64,000 bases of DNA from Lepisosteus oculatus (Eukaryota > Chordata > Actinopteri > Semionotiformes > Lepisosteidae). Every line of letters starts with the position of its first letter. The stretch's first letter is position 1. The translations under genes were made by a program, and so were the position numbers. Location of the stretch: NCBI RefSeq assembly GCF_040954835.1, contig NC_090716.1, positions 3,955,605-4,019,604 on the forward strand. The letters run 5' to 3'. Below, in pieces: positions 33,424 through 45,070 of the stretch. The notes beneath the pieces were generated by a model. It had not been told where the DNA came from. It made no database searches and was given only the letters and a program-made list of their open reading frames with translations.

Positions 33424-36400
33424 CTGTGAAGACAGAGGGAGAGAGGTGTCATGATCCACGATACTGTCGCGAATTGAATGAGCGACATTGGAGGAGTCCA
33501 CTCTGCAGCAGTCTCCACAACCCTGGTCCTGCAGTGTCCCAATCCAGTAAAATGTACATTTCATCCTAAATCTTCCTTTCTTTAAAGGTTAGGGACATGT
33601 TCGCTATTGATCAATTATGCAAGTAATTTGTCTAGTTAAGGCAAATCTGGTCCTTCAGGGCTGCAAGTTGTCCTCGTTTTTGTTTCAAATGATGTCTTAA
33701 TGACTTCACTGAACAAAGCACCTGTTTAGGTCCTTAGAACCTGATGATTTAAGGTGATGTGTAAGACCTGCTGGACTGAGGGTCTACAGAACAAGGGTTT
33801 GAGACCCCAGACTGAGCAGACTGGGGCTCTTCAATACCAGGGTTCAAGACCCCTGCAGTGGCTGGCGCTAACGTTCCAGAAAGTAATCATTTAAATTGCG
33901 TAGACTAAGAAGACTAACTCTTGGTACTTCCCAAGTATGTACCACAGTGCAAAAATACCTTAAAACAAGCAGGAAAACCTAAAATACCTCTGAAGATGAT
34001 GTCATTAAAAATATTAACTGCTTAAGAGATTCCCTCCCTTCCAACAGAAGCAAGAGAATCCCACGATACTGTAAAAACATGAATTCTCAACCCTAATTAT
34101 AAAACGTTTTTTCTGTTAACGACAAGTCGAATTACCTCTCTGCTAAGGTGCCTCCAACACTCCACCCAGTTAGGATATACTGAAGCATAAGGTGGAAGGC
34201 CGCCCGCAAGGCTGAAAAGTAAAAAGAAAATTGTTACAGCGGTGCAAATTACACTGTAATAAGAACAACAATATGTAATTACTTCTTGAGCCAATACAGA
34301 GCTTGGTACAGTCACTACCTCCCTCTCCCCCAGGTCAGGTGTGACATCACTGTCAGCAGGCGTCTGGATCAGGCCCTGGCTGCCAGTACCCACACTGCTT
34401 TGCTGGCAGCAATTTTAACACTTACCCACAGCTGTTGACTGCCATTAAGTTGGACACCAACATGAAGGGATACGTAAGCATGCTCGCAAAGAACTGAAAG
34501 AGGAAAACAAACAGTGCTGGGAATTACAAAGAAGGCCTGCATACTGCTTTAAAATCAGGCAGTTTCGTTATTTGGTGCATTATCAGAATACTACTGAAAG
34601 GCACACAGTGTGCAGTTTTCAATACCGAAATAGGCTGTAAACGTTTACAGTCTAGGCCATGGTGCTGGCCAACCCTGAACCTACAGAGCCACACTCCATT
34701 AGGTTTCTATGGGCCACCCTTGCACCACAATTTCGAAACACTTGGAACCATTTTGTTCTGATCACTGAAGCAGCCAAATTCCTCAATTAGGTAGTTTACA
34801 GGTCAATGGACATGAAAGCACAAGCACCCTATAGCTCTCAAAGAAAACAGCTGGCCATTCCTGCCTTAATTGACCCAATTAACTTTCTGAACCAATCCAA
34901 ATTCCCTTGTTCCAAAACTGCAAATTGCTGATTTAAGACTGCACGGTGGAAGAGGGTTGGCCTCCCCTCTTTTAGGTATTTTAAGACGATCATAAAATAT
35001 ATATTCTGAATCAAATAGATTTACTTACACCTGTGATGGCCTGAGAGCAGTTCTTTATTTCTCCCATGTGGTTCATCTGCATCAGATTGTAAAAAAAAGA
35101 AGCATGTTAAGAATCTTCGATCACAACCGCCTACAAAAAGGTTTCCTACTAGCTTCTCATAATGTTCTGGTAAAGACACATTACTACACACGATCTAAAG
35201 AAGAAAGGTAGAGGGTACAACTTTGGCAGTTTTTCTTCTGAAAGTCTGCCAAAGAGCACTTCTGTTTCTTGCAAACGGCAAACTGCCTGCTCTTCAAACC
35301 TGGTTTTTACATGCAGAGAAAGAGCAGCAAGATTGTCTGAATCCTAATCCCGCAACAGAGGCAAACGCGAGATTCACACATTTACACCTGGAGAAAACAG
35401 CTGAAACAAGACTCTAGAATAGCATGACATATAGAGATCCTATCTTGAATCCTGCGATGTACATGCAACAGTGACAAAATATTTGATTTACAGATGTTGC
35501 CATAATCCTGGGGGATTTACTATGTGCACAACGTTTTAAAAAAAATTTAAAGCAGATTTTGCCCAAGGAGGTGCGACTGTACTTACAGAGCTGTCTATTG
35601 CATAGGTGTTGACAAGGTGTGCGAGCATGTTGCAGATCCATAATGACAAAATATCACCTAGCAGGCGAGGAATTAAACCCCTGGTAGAGGACAAGAGGTT
35701 GTAACAGATTAATGTTCACATACATCTCTGCCTCTGCTTGCTTCACAGTCATTGCGAGATAGATCATAGTTTCACAACTTAAAAAAAAAAACATTTTCGT
35801 CAAAGTGTAATTTGTAGATGAGACAGGGATTCTACGGTTTAAAGGAGGTGGGATGAGCCACTGGAAAAAATACAAACACGTTACACAAAAACCCGTAAGA
35901 GCTCTCTTGTGTCAAATTATACTTGTGCTTACGCCCCTAAAGGATAAAATATCAACTTATTTGGCAAGATTCCCCTGGGAATATGTATTTGGTTAACTGC
36001 GGTTCTACCAGATACTACCAAAGAAAAATTCCAGGCGCTCCCTGCTTGCTCTAATCACCAGTGCCATACTTACGCAAAAAATCCCAGAATTCCCTCTTCC
36101 TTGTAGATGGTTACAATGGAGTCGAACACCCCGCTGGGGAAAAACACAATGAAAAAAACATGAGCAAACAGAATGAGGTACAGAGAAAGAAAACAACAAG
36201 GGGCCCCTTCGACAACTAACCTGTATTTGGTTTCCCTTCCAATAAATTGCACCATACACCTCAGAGTGATAACTAAAAGAGAAAGAAAGCTTTAATGGTA
36301 CAGCAGACCTCTTCCGTAACACACAGACGTTCCAAATAAAAATCACAGATTGATGGCTAAACTAACTAGCACTAGCCAGACAAAAGAAACAGGAAATGAG

Positions 36401-39400
36401 CTGGAAAGACGGGTTTTAATCAGTTTTAAAGGTGCAATTGACAAAAACAAAGATCTTGACATTAAAACTTGTTTAATAAATAATATAAAAAAGAACATCC
36501 CACAAACTACAGTCCAGTTGTTCAAAGGAAATGAACCCATCTGCTGTGTGTGTCCACTTCTCTACAGTATGCTGGTGAATGGAGAGGAGGGTGCATGCAG
36601 ATGACAAACACACGGGCTCAGCAAGTGAGAGTGCAGTTACCATGGAAGGGGTGAGTGACAATCGTGGCACAGGAACGTGCTACCATCTCTTTGGTTGTCT
36701 GCGATAAGGGGAAAGAGAAAGCAACTTTAACAACGAAAACACAAACATCACGTGCCGCGCGGCGCGAGAGATCAAAGGAGCCGAAATGAAGACACGGAAC
36801 AAAATCAGCGCTTCGGCTTCGGAAATGTGTAGACTGAAAACTTCCAAGTAGATGAACATGCGTAGCCTAACCCCCTATAGGAGAGAAACAAAACAATGTG
36901 TGGGGGTGAAATCTAAGGAAGGAATCAGAAAACAGACGAGAGAGATCTATGTAACCCTTATGGTCCTTGGCACGTTTTGCAAAGACGCAGCCTGGATCCA
37001 ATCAGGACGTCTCCTACACCAAAGCGCGTTGCTAACCCCCACGCTGGACTGGGGGCTGTCTGCCAGCCCAAGGTTTCCTGCTTCATCCTCAAACAGAGAC
37101 CCTCCAACAGGCGCCGGGATTGGATTTTGCGATAAGCCTTTGGCTCAAGGTGTTGACCTGACCCGGGCCTCTGTCTGACTCCAGACGTTACTCTGTGCAC
37201 TCAGCCCGTTATTTATCAGCTGCTGCATGACTCATGCGCTCTCCAGCTAACTCGGAAGGTTTTCCCTTCCCAAAATCCCTGTGCTGCCCTGTTCCGACAG
37301 CCGGAATTACACTGAGGCAGGGAAAGAGCTCCATAATGAAACTATGAAGTTCAGCTGGGAACAGAAGCATGCAGAATAAAAAAATAAAATAACTGTAAAA
37401 CATTTTGAAGTAAAGGTATATTAATGGTAGAAAACGGTGTGCTGGTTCAGAGGCCTCTCTCATTATACTGAAATTCACACACCTCATTCACAACTTGCTG
37501 TAGTGACGAGATGTCATCTTTCTTGCAGTTTCCTGACTCCTAAAAAAAAATAACAGTCAACTGGTTTGATCTTTGATATGACCTTTTACATAAGGTTATA
37601 GGCACTGTACTTATTTAACACTTCAAAATGAAATAACTGTACAGGCTTGAACACAAAGGAAAGATGGGTGAGGAATTGAGAGCATCTGTCTGTATTCTAA
37701 AGCCTTGTTCCTTTACACACAAGTCGACCTTTAACCATATACAATATATATTACTATATACAATACCATATATAGTAAGATCCATGCTTTCTCCTGCCAT
37801 TGCTGCTTTCAAAAGCCAACAGTAAAAACAACACATACCTCATTATTTTTTTCTTGTTCCTGGTATCTCTGTAAAAAAAAAAAAGACTGAGATAAGCAAA
37901 CACAAATCCTCCAGAAGGCCCAATGGAAAATTAAAAGGGGACCCCCATACATATTTTTTCTAGACTGTCATCTAGCTTGTTAGACTGTTAACTTCAGTTT
38001 TGTTCTTGAAATAACCAGGCCCACAAAGAACTACAAATTAAAGGCCAGACAGAGCGAAGCTTGACACAGGTTTGTGATCCTATCACACACCACCCTGGCC
38101 ATTAGGCAGATGCCCAGGTCTCTGTACACACAGCCAGTGTTCAGTCAAAGGCTTTGAAGGCTTTGCAAGGAGATGCAGACAGCCTCTCTCTCCTCACCAT
38201 CACATTAAGGCGGAGCAGTGGCTCTGTGGCTGGAAGGTTGCCGGTTCAAATCCCATGGCCCCTGAGCAAGGCCCTTAACCCCAGCTGCTCCAGGGGCGCT
38301 GTATAAATGGCTGACCCTGCCCTCTGACCCCTAGCTTCTCTCCCTGTCTGTGTGTCTCATGGAGAGCAAGCTGGGGTCTGCGAAAAGACAAATTCCTAAT
38401 GCAAGAAACTGTATAAGTGACCTTATCAGAGTGGTAAAATTGCACTCCGGTTTCCAGCCGCTACTTCAGGCCACAGTCGGAGTGCTGAACGAAGAGGCAG
38501 ACTTTGCAAAAAAAAAACAAGCCAATTAAAAAAAAAACGACGAACTGAAAGAAGGCTGGGGTCGCTCCACTTCGCACTGAGACTGAATTCAGCACGTGAA
38601 CATCTCTGAGCTGGTGGAGCAGTAATTATCACAGGGCCCATTCAGTCCACTCCACAGCAACACTTTTGACACCACCAGCACCCTAACAGATAAATAATGG
38701 GGTGAGTTAAATAATTAAAGACTGTTGGCTGCAGATGGAGTGGATCAAGGGAGGTTGCATGTTAAGTATTACCAGTCGTAACTACCAGTCGTAGTTTTTT
38801 TGTTTTGCACCATAATAACCGGCAATGTGATCCTACCTGAAGGACCTTACTGTGGACGATGGTCCCGATGGATCCAGCACAAAGTCTAGGCGCCAGGCCT
38901 TTGAACAGACCTGCTTTCCCATCAATCTTCACTATGTGTTTAGCTAGAAAGCAAGAGGCAGTCGGTCCTGTTAAAGCGAAAACTGAAAACATCCCAGCCA
39001 GGCAAGAATAAGCTCAGCAGTCTGCTTCACAAACCACACTCCCGCTAATGTTGCAAAACAAAAACACTGAACGCATGGCACAACAGTCACAGAAATCCAT
39101 TTATAGATTTTTAACAACGAAAACAGGATTAGGAGGTGCATTAGCTCTATTGCAAAAACAATTTCCCCAATGCCACAATAAAACTTGGATTGAATTGAAT
39201 CCAGGATCTATCCTATTCTCCTCCCCACATGTCCGAATGGCGCCCGGGCTGGGCACCATCTGAGCTGGATGCTGCATCACTGCCATGGATCCAAGAGGGA
39301 CATCGTGGATATAGCTATCGTTTAGGAGGATTTTGCTGGTCTACAGAGATCTGCATGGAGTACTGACATACAGAAGATATGATGGATGGATTAATACCCT

Positions 39401-41556
39401 TATTCATTTATTCCTTTTTTAATTATCTAATGTTAGCATGCCCAAAGGGATTGGGCAGCCAGTGTACCTTGGACCCCGAGAGGTTTTTTTTCTCCTTACT
39501 AAGGAGTTTGTGGTTCCTCTCCTCCGTTGTCTTCTGGTCTGCGGTTCTGTATTCACGTGTACGGCCGCTTGCTTTGTTAAGCGCCTTGGGGCAACCTTGT
39601 TGTGAAAGGCGCTATATAAAAAGAAACTGAATGGAATTGAATCTTACCGTAGGCAAAAAGGCCTGGCAGTTGGTAAACCTGCCGGCCAAAGAAGTTTCTG
39701 CCTAAAGTTGGTGGAAGAGGTTCGTGCCCAACCTAGAGGGGAAGAAACAGGCGGAATAAGTCAACCGGGAGCCACTGGCACCCCAAGTCATTCACCTCTC
39801 CCACTTCATCGAACAGAGGAGCGGCAAGGAATGATCTCGTCAACCACACGTGTGGGGACTCTTTCAGGTGCCCCTCGGCATCGGGCTCTTGCTCTCCACG
39901 CAAACCAGGCAAACGTGCCGCCTGCGCTGTGCTGAGACGAGCTGGGCCGTCTCCAAGAGGCTCCCCGTCAACCAGCGGGCACAGGCAGAAATGACACGGC
40001 ACACACATGGGGCCGTCACAGCTGCTAAACACACATTCTAATAATAACAACTCCTTACACTTATATGGCACTTTTCTGGACCCTCCACTCAGAGCTCTTT
40101 ACAGGTCATGGGGATCCCCTCCACCCCTACCAGTGTGTACCCCCACCTGGATGATGCTCCAGTCCTCTCACACACACCAGCTCTCAGTGGGGAGGAGAGC
40201 AGAGTGATGGAGCCAGTTCAGAGATGGGGGTTATTAGGAGGCCATGATCTCTCTGCAAGCTCCTCAGAATTTTGAAAAAGAGAGGCAACTCTCAAAAATA
40301 TGTACTAGTTGATGCTGATACATCGCTTACATCTTCCAGCCAGTAAGAGCAAACTGTTAAGATTTATAGTCCTAGGAGGAGAATTTAAGAGCAAGGCCTC
40401 AGTTTGATTATGGTGTACTATTTTGGTCACTGTGTTAAGGAAAAGACATTGCTGTTTTGGAATCCGTCATGTGAAGAGCTAGCAGATAACATTCGAGGGC
40501 TCAAGGGGATGTTTAATATCAGACTCTCCAACAAGCAGCATCCTCCAAGAAACCCCAAACTTTTCCACATAACACAAACAAAACCGCATATTCGAAATCC
40601 ACTGTCCAGCTCAGACATTCCGAACATCCCAACTTCCAAGACGCCGCTGTTCAGAAAACGAACGGCACTGCAAATAACCTTCCAAAAACGCGGCCGTGCT
40701 CCCTAAGCCATCTTGCGGGTCGGGAGTCAGCTTCAACGCGCTTTCACTTTCGCTGGCCAGGCACACCTCTTTGACAAGACAGTCCTGTCCAACAACTCGA
40801 GATCGCGAGTGTCATTGGCTAGAGACTGTGGTCGTCACACGGGCTGAGCTTCTGACGAAAGGAGGGGGTTACCGGTGACCCCGGCAGCATGCCGGCGGCG
40901 CTAAGCCACACTCCTAACAGGGACCTGCAGGGCGCTGCAATCGGGCCAAAGGACAACACGCACGTCGGAGAGCTCGGAGCAACGGCCTGGGATACCATAG
41001 GATTCCTCCGGGGAACTTGTTGATGCACGTTGCGGAGGAGGCGGAACTACACTGTATTTCTGCATGCAGCCACTGCATCAGGTGAGACGGACACTGCATG
41101 CCTCCTGAGCAGCTGTATTTCCGCCCAGACCCCCTCTCCCCGGGGCCTGTGTCAGGACTGCGCGAGCGAGAGGCAGAGGTCAAACACGTCCTTCCTTTTG
41201 TCACAATGACGTCACATGACCCCCCCCAGCTCAAGGCACAGCTAGCCTGCCGATGTTTTTTTTGAAGGAACCAGGCGGCGTTACGGCAAAACGTGACATG
41301 CCCTTTTCCCTCCACTCTGACCATGTCGTACAGACCAGGATGGGTCAGTCTGTGGGGTTTCTTCTTCCGGAGATGGCTAGCAGGCACCGGGCACCGCCGA
41401 AGTTAGTTAACAAGAGCTTCAGCCACCAGCACGCCCCGCCAGATACAGCCCACCCGCCTCGTACCTTACCTGCACTAGCACCTTGATGTACATAAGCGGG
41501 TGGGAGAGAACTGTGAGACCCGACCCCAGCAGCACCTGACCACACGTGTCCGCCAT
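33337..41556 (-). CDS. mtch2: Mitochondrial carrier homolog 2 (outer-membrane insertase)
   Basis: Thirteen coding exons total 909 bases: 302 residues plus TAA, against 303 in human MTCH2, with every phase closing. MTCH2 is a divergent SLC25 carrier in the mitochondrial outer membrane; it inserts tail-anchored and other helical proteins and is a receptor for tBID. The carrier repeats are visible as degenerate Px-type helix starts: [12 protein letters not shown] (residues about 18-29), [14 protein letters not shown] (about 142) and [12 protein letters not shown] (about 239). Landmarks are [13 protein letters not shown], the conserved [18 protein letters not shown], and the C-terminal [19 protein letters not shown]. 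The loop between the first and second repeats (exons 4 and 5) is the most divergent part. It lies between AGBL2 and PSMC3 on the same strand. Identification is secure. Confidence 0.96.
33560..34135 (-). other. MTCH2 intron 12 with old interspersed repeat
   Basis: About 33640-33880 resembles a diverged fish repeat (phrases such as 'ggtccttcagggctgcaag' and 'aataccagggttcaagaccc'). The rest is plain intron. Confidence 0.4.
34136..34211 (-). CDS. mtch2: MTCH2 coding exon 12
   Basis: Reads [20 protein letters not shown] then HLSRE, phase 0 out, donor GTAATT. Confidence 0.95.
34426..34493 (-). CDS. mtch2: MTCH2 coding exon 11
   Basis: Reads [20 protein letters not shown] then SC, leaving in phase 2 with a split Gly; donor GTAAGT. 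It forms the start of the third carrier-like repeat. Confidence 0.96.
34494..35028 (-). other. MTCH2 intron 10
   Basis: 535 bases; about 34645-34940 again looks like an old interspersed repeat ('ctacagagccacactccatt', 'ccttaattgacccaattaac'). No gene is seen. Confidence 0.4.
35029..35076 (-). CDS. mtch2: MTCH2 coding exon 10
   Basis: Sixteen codons, [16 protein letters not shown]. Two donors overlap (GTGTAA and, two bases on, GTAAGT); only the GTAAGT one keeps the frame into FFASML. Confidence 0.93.
35077..35586 (-). other. MTCH2 intron 9
   Basis: 510 bases of AT-rich intron without recognisable features. Confidence 0.6.
35587..35680 (-). CDS. mtch2: MTCH2 coding exon 9
   Basis: Reads [20 protein letters not shown] then [11 protein letters not shown], phase 0 out, donor GTAAGT. 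Confidence 0.96.
36074..36133 (-). CDS. mtch2: MTCH2 coding exon 8
   Basis: Reads [20 protein letters not shown], leaving in phase 2; donor GTAAGT. It carries the EEGILGFF motif of the family. Confidence 0.97.
36221..36272 (-). CDS. mtch2: MTCH2 coding exon 7
   Basis: Reads [17 protein letters not shown], phase 1 in and phase 2 out, donor GTTAGT. Confidence 0.95.
36641..36698 (-). CDS. mtch2: MTCH2 coding exon 6
   Basis: Reads [19 protein letters not shown], leaving in phase 1; donor GTAACT. It opens the second carrier-like repeat. Confidence 0.94.
36699..37482 (-). other. MTCH2 intron 5
   Basis: About 780 bases. The part 36960-37260 is GC-richer with ORFs on both strands but resembles no known protein. 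Confidence 0.5.
37483..37539 (-). CDS. mtch2: MTCH2 coding exon 5
   Basis: Nineteen codons, [19 protein letters not shown], phase 0 on both sides, donor GTGTGT. This is the variable hydrophilic loop. Confidence 0.88.
37839..37868 (-). CDS. mtch2: MTCH2 coding exon 4 (30-base microexon)
   Basis: Ten codons, [10 protein letters not shown], between a T-run/acag acceptor and donor GTATGT. It aligns with HYQESDKGEE of the human loop. Its small size makes it easy to miss. Confidence 0.85.
37869..38836 (-). other. MTCH2 intron 3
   Basis: Holds a tRNA-headed SINE at 38213-38425; the rest is plain intron. Confidence 0.6.
38213..38425 (+). repeat. tRNA-headed SINE, '...gcaaggcccttaacccc...' family
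   Basis: GGCGGAGCAGTGGCTCTGTG and a B box (GCCGGTTCAAATCCC) form a tRNA-type promoter, followed by CCCTTAACCCCAGCTGCTCC and GAGAGCAAGCTGGGGTCTGC. Confidence 0.75.
38837..38943 (-). CDS. mtch2: MTCH2 coding exon 3
   Basis: Reads [20 protein letters not shown] then [16 protein letters not shown], phase 0 at its end, donor GTAGGA. Confidence 0.95.
39245..39640 (+). repeat. Interspersed repeat adjoining MTCH2 exon 2
   Basis: ATCCAAGAGGGACATCGTGG to GCGCCTTGGGGCAACCTTGT and GGCGCTATATAAAAAGAAAC, a tail shared by many fish SINE-like elements. It stops nine bases short of the exon 2 donor. Confidence 0.6.
39648..39732 (-). CDS. mtch2: MTCH2 coding exon 2
   Basis: Reads [20 protein letters not shown] then QLPGLFAY, leaving in phase 1. 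An interspersed repeat ends only about nine bases from its donor. Confidence 0.95.
40040..40250 (-). repeat. 5S-type SINE, tail part, inverted
   Basis: CTCCTTACACTTATATGGCA, CCCACCTGGATGATGC and AGCTCTCAGTGGGGAGGAG are the reverse complement of the 20030-20475 tail. Confidence 0.75.
40385..40560 (+). repeat. LINE-end repeat fragment
   Basis: TTTTGGTCACTGTGTTAAGG and TTGGAATCCGTCATGTGAAG align by eye with the copy at 49140. Confidence 0.45.
41207..41214. promoter_or_regulatory. Palindromic CRE in MTCH2 intron 1
   Basis: TGACGTCA, directly followed by TCACATGA. It lies about 340 bases downstream of the MTCH2 ATG, inside the CpG-bearing first intron. Confidence 0.45.
41470..41556 (-). CDS. mtch2: MTCH2 coding exon 1
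   Basis: ATG at 41556-41554; 29 codons reading [20 protein letters not shown] then LMYIKVLVQ, donor GTAAGG. The human protein starts [15 protein letters not shown], which fixes the start. Confidence 0.95.
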
Positions 41557-41632
41557 GATGGAAACAACAATCTCGTCCTGGACCTCGAGAGAGAGAAAGA
41601 AGGGGGGGGAGAGAGAGAGAGACCAAGTGCTG

Positions 41633-41719
41633 TCACGTGATCCGGCTAGCGTCAGCTGAGGGGCTACGAAACCCCAGTCACATGATAGTGACGTGAAGCT
41701 GTTCTGGAGCATCACATGA
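41633..41719. promoter_or_regulatory. E-box cluster upstream of the MTCH2 start
   Basis: Three octamers of the USF/MiT-TFE type: TCACGTGA at 41633-41640 and TCACATGA at 41678-41685 and 41712-41719, all within 165 bases upstream of the ATG. No TATA box is seen. A promoter here fits the position; the factor is inference. Confidence 0.5.
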
Positions 41720-43479
41720 CAAGGGAGAAACGTTCCAGCGGGCCGGCATTATTTGCGGTTCCTCCATGCACATGCAAAACCCCTGTCTCACTAAGTGAAA
41801 ATACCTGTTTATATAGTAGCGTCCTGCTAGGAAGGCTGTTCCCGTCGCTTAATGTTGCCAGCTTCACACTGTTCCTGTTTATGTCCTACTGTTGTAGTTT
41901 CCTTATATAAAGCCTGCGGTTTCTCTTAAAAATATTTATAGTCTTGACAGTTTAGGTCCCTCGTCATTTTAGCTATAGGGATTAAATCAGGTTAAAACCG
42001 AACGCTTGTATTCCTCTTTAATCACACGTTTCTCTTTTGCGTTTTGTGCAATGACTTTAAGCTGCGAATGTTTGAAAATGTTTCTCACAGTGTCTCTACC
42101 TTACGTGCTAAAACATTTACTGATAATATTGAAATGTCCATTCCGTGCCGTCGCAGTTAAATATATACACCCTAAAGGCGTTCTGCTTTAAAGGAGTGAA
42201 CGGAGTTCAACGGAGTGAACGGATTTCTCTGTTTTTCGGTGTTTAATGCGCTACGGGGCGCTTTGCGTCATGCGATGGCAAAACTGACCCGAAACCCAGG
42301 GTCCATGTCACAATTCCATACACAATGCTCTTCCGTCACCTTCAGAATCACAACCACCGTTCTTTCAATCAAAACCGTCATCTTGTGCGAACAGGGGTGA
42401 CCGCGGTCAAGTTAGCTCCGAGTTAATAGCGTTTTCCCGAAACGCCCTGGAGATCTCAAACTACCCGCACTGTGCATAAAATGATTTGTGAATGTTTTCA
42501 CGGCCTCCACACTTTCTCATCTTTACGCCATTTGTTTCCAGACACGAATATTTGGAGGTCCATACCTTTGCAAGGGGAACACAGACTGTAAAGCCTTCAA
42601 ACCAAAGGCATTTTAAAGACCGCCATTTGGGATAATGTTCACGGCTTAAAAACGACCATAAACTAAGCAGATAGCTCATCGTGTTTTTATGAACCCTGGC
42701 TTTTTGAGTAATGCGCAATTACGCACCAACTGGAATAAGGGCGGAACCGCTGTGTACGTACGTTCGCGATGCAAGGAATACTGCTCAAAAGCTGTTCATA
42801 CAAACCACCTGCATATGACCCATAGGAAGCAGAATAGCACGAAGACAAAGTAGTCTCCAATTCTGCAGCCTGTAACTATGGCGTTTAAACATGATTTGAT
42901 TTCTGAAACCCTTTCTTAATGTCCTGTTTTCATTCCGGCGGGGATCAACTCCATACACAATACTGTTGACAGCAGGGAAGATCCTCTTCTGCACTCAACA
43001 GCTTCTTAAGAACAGCGCACATGTTGTTCAAAGCTAGTGTTTTGCATAAGCAGGTATAACCCGGCACCGTCCCGGTCCGGCTCAGGTACGAGCGCAGTGT
43101 GACGTAATCGCCGACCTCTGTGGCTGAGCGGCCCCGCGAGTGGGACAGGCAGCCCGGGCGGCGCCGGGTGCCATTCAAGCCTCGCCCGTGTCTGGATCTT
43201 GGCTGGGTAACAGGAAGCCTAAAAACCAGGAAGAGAAGGAGGGATAGCTGTGATCAGAACGCGCTTGGCTAACTTTTCATGTCGGTTTTAATTTCCCCAG
43301 TGAATAAAGTATTAATTGTAAGTGTGGTGTATGGGGGTGGAGGTGCTGTATATAATCAGAGTTTGCTGGTGCGATTTCATCAAATGCTGCTGTAAATGTG
43401 TTGCAAGTTAGTATACTAAGGATTTGTCATGCTCTACAGTAGCATTGACAAGGCAGCCGGCAACACCTCTTCTCACCTG

Positions 43480-44090
43480 TCAGTCAGCGCTGGTTGCCGC
43501 AGATAACCGACAGGTGACCTGGACCACCTGGAGGCAGCTTATGACCAGGTCCACTGCAGGTGGTTCATGGTAGTTAAACTGTGATCTGACAAAGCTCAGG
43601 TTTGGTATTGGAGTCTGTGGGAGAAGGTACCGCTCTGATCCCAGCTCACTTTCGAGTTCCTGACCCACTTTGTTCCCTGTGCCCCTGCGTCTTGCTTGCC
43701 TGTCCCTGGATTCTTGACCAGTGCTCCGTCCATCCAGATCCATGTCTTCTGGATTTACCCTCCATGCCACAAGCTGCGTTCCACTTGGTTTGGGGCCCTC
43801 CTATGTATTTATGACCAGGGCTTGGACTGCCCTTGTGCTCCAGTGCTGTGTCTTCTGGCTCTGACCCTGACCACTCTCACAGATTCCTCTTTGTGCCCTG
43901 GACTGCTCAACTGCTCATTCACCGGCCTTGGTCCCCGAGCACCACTTCTTCCTGCATGCCTGACAAAGCTCAGCCCTTGTCAGCCCTCTGTCTGCAATTT
44001 CCCTGTTTCATCTCCCTCTCGCCCAGCACATGAGTTCACCTTACGTCTCACAGATCCGCTACTTAGTTCCACTTTAAGCAGTGGATTACA
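43480..44090 (+). repeat. Probable interspersed repeat, class uncertain
   Basis: The pyrimidine-rich + strand (phrases like 'ttgttccctgtgcccctgcgtcttgcttgcctgtccctggattc') has the look of a transposon-derived LTR or UTR often met in fish genomes. No terminal repeats or coding domain could be shown. Confidence 0.3.
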
Positions 44091-44484
44091 GGATTGTTTA
44101 AAAATGTCCTGTTTTAGCACTTGACAGACCAGACCAGTCCACTGGGTAAAAAAAACAATGCCAGGAACAGTGTCGTCCCCCCCATCAAAATATTTACATA
44201 CACATCAAAACATCAAAGTTTCATTTCAAGTAACAAAAACTTTGTTATAAATCTAAGGTCCCGTCATAGTAGCAAAAATGAAATTGAATAACAGTGGACA
44301 GTACACACACTGCAAGTTTTTTTTTCCAAATTCACCACTTAATGTCTTTATTTGCAAACTTAAAGGTATAAAAATATCAAACATTTTTTTTTTTAAAATG
44401 AAATGATATACTCAATTAAGATGCAAGACCTACGCTTAGATTGAATAATAAAAATCTTTGGCCCATGCTCATCTCAACCGTGTC

Positions 44485-45070
44485 ACCTGAGAGTGGGACG
44501 TCCCGCCAGACAGAGCTGGGTTTGACATCTGAACAGGTGGGGCGGGCGGGGCATTCTGAATCAAATCGAGACCCGGGTTCGAGCCACCTGTGTTTCAACA
44601 GGAGGGCAGTTACTTTCAGAGCTTCTCACAGAGGGTCCCGCGGCACATCCGCGGGAACTGGACCCTCCGGGGCTGGACTCCGCGCTACCGTCTGGAATTT
44701 TCCTTCCCCGGAGCCGCTGTGGGAGGGGGCGGAACCCACAGGTCTGACATCACTTCCTGCCCGGCCCTCCTCCCTTCCTGTTTCCCTGGGTGTCCCTCTC
44801 GCTCCTCCTGGAGGCGGGGGTCTGCCCAGTTTCGCCTGGCTGAGCCTCTGCAGTTTTTGCATCCTCTCCCTCTGTGGCTCCGCCCTCTCGGGCTGTTGGG
44901 GGGCCCGAGGGCACGAGATGGCCAGGGGCCCGAGGTCAGCCGCCACGTCCTCGGGGGCGGAGCGCGAGCACCTGACGGACACAAGGAATTCGACCGTCAG
45001 AACCAACGCGGGCCGAGACGGGAGGGTCTTTCCGAGCCACGGCGACTGGGGTCTAGAAAGCAGGTCCCGT
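44485..45070. other. GC-rich block open in several frames
   Basis: About 65% G+C by eye with long ORFs on both strands. On the minus strand a frame opens right behind a good acceptor (ctttctag at about 45051-45058) and stays open for over 140 codons, basic and Pro/Arg-rich. I recognise no family. It may be a CpG island, an AGBL2 3' extension or an unannotated exon. Confidence 0.35.

Larger units (their letters stand above)
39733..41469 (-). other. MTCH2 intron 1
   Basis: 1.74 kb. It contains the tail of a 5S-type SINE (40040-40250), an old LINE end (about 40385-40560), and a GC-rich, CpG-bearing stretch from about 40690 to 41220 with a perfect CRE at 41207-41214, probably part of the promoter island. 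Confidence 0.6.

Noticed and set aside
36852-37178. 108-residue + strand ORF in MTCH2 intron 5
   Set aside because: No similarity recognised, no splice or promoter context; ordinary chance ORF in a GC-richer stretch.
43480-44124. 142-residue + strand ORF in the intergenic region
   Set aside because: The sequence looks like a pyrimidine-rich transposon part; no domain is visible and the frame has Cys/Pro low complexity.
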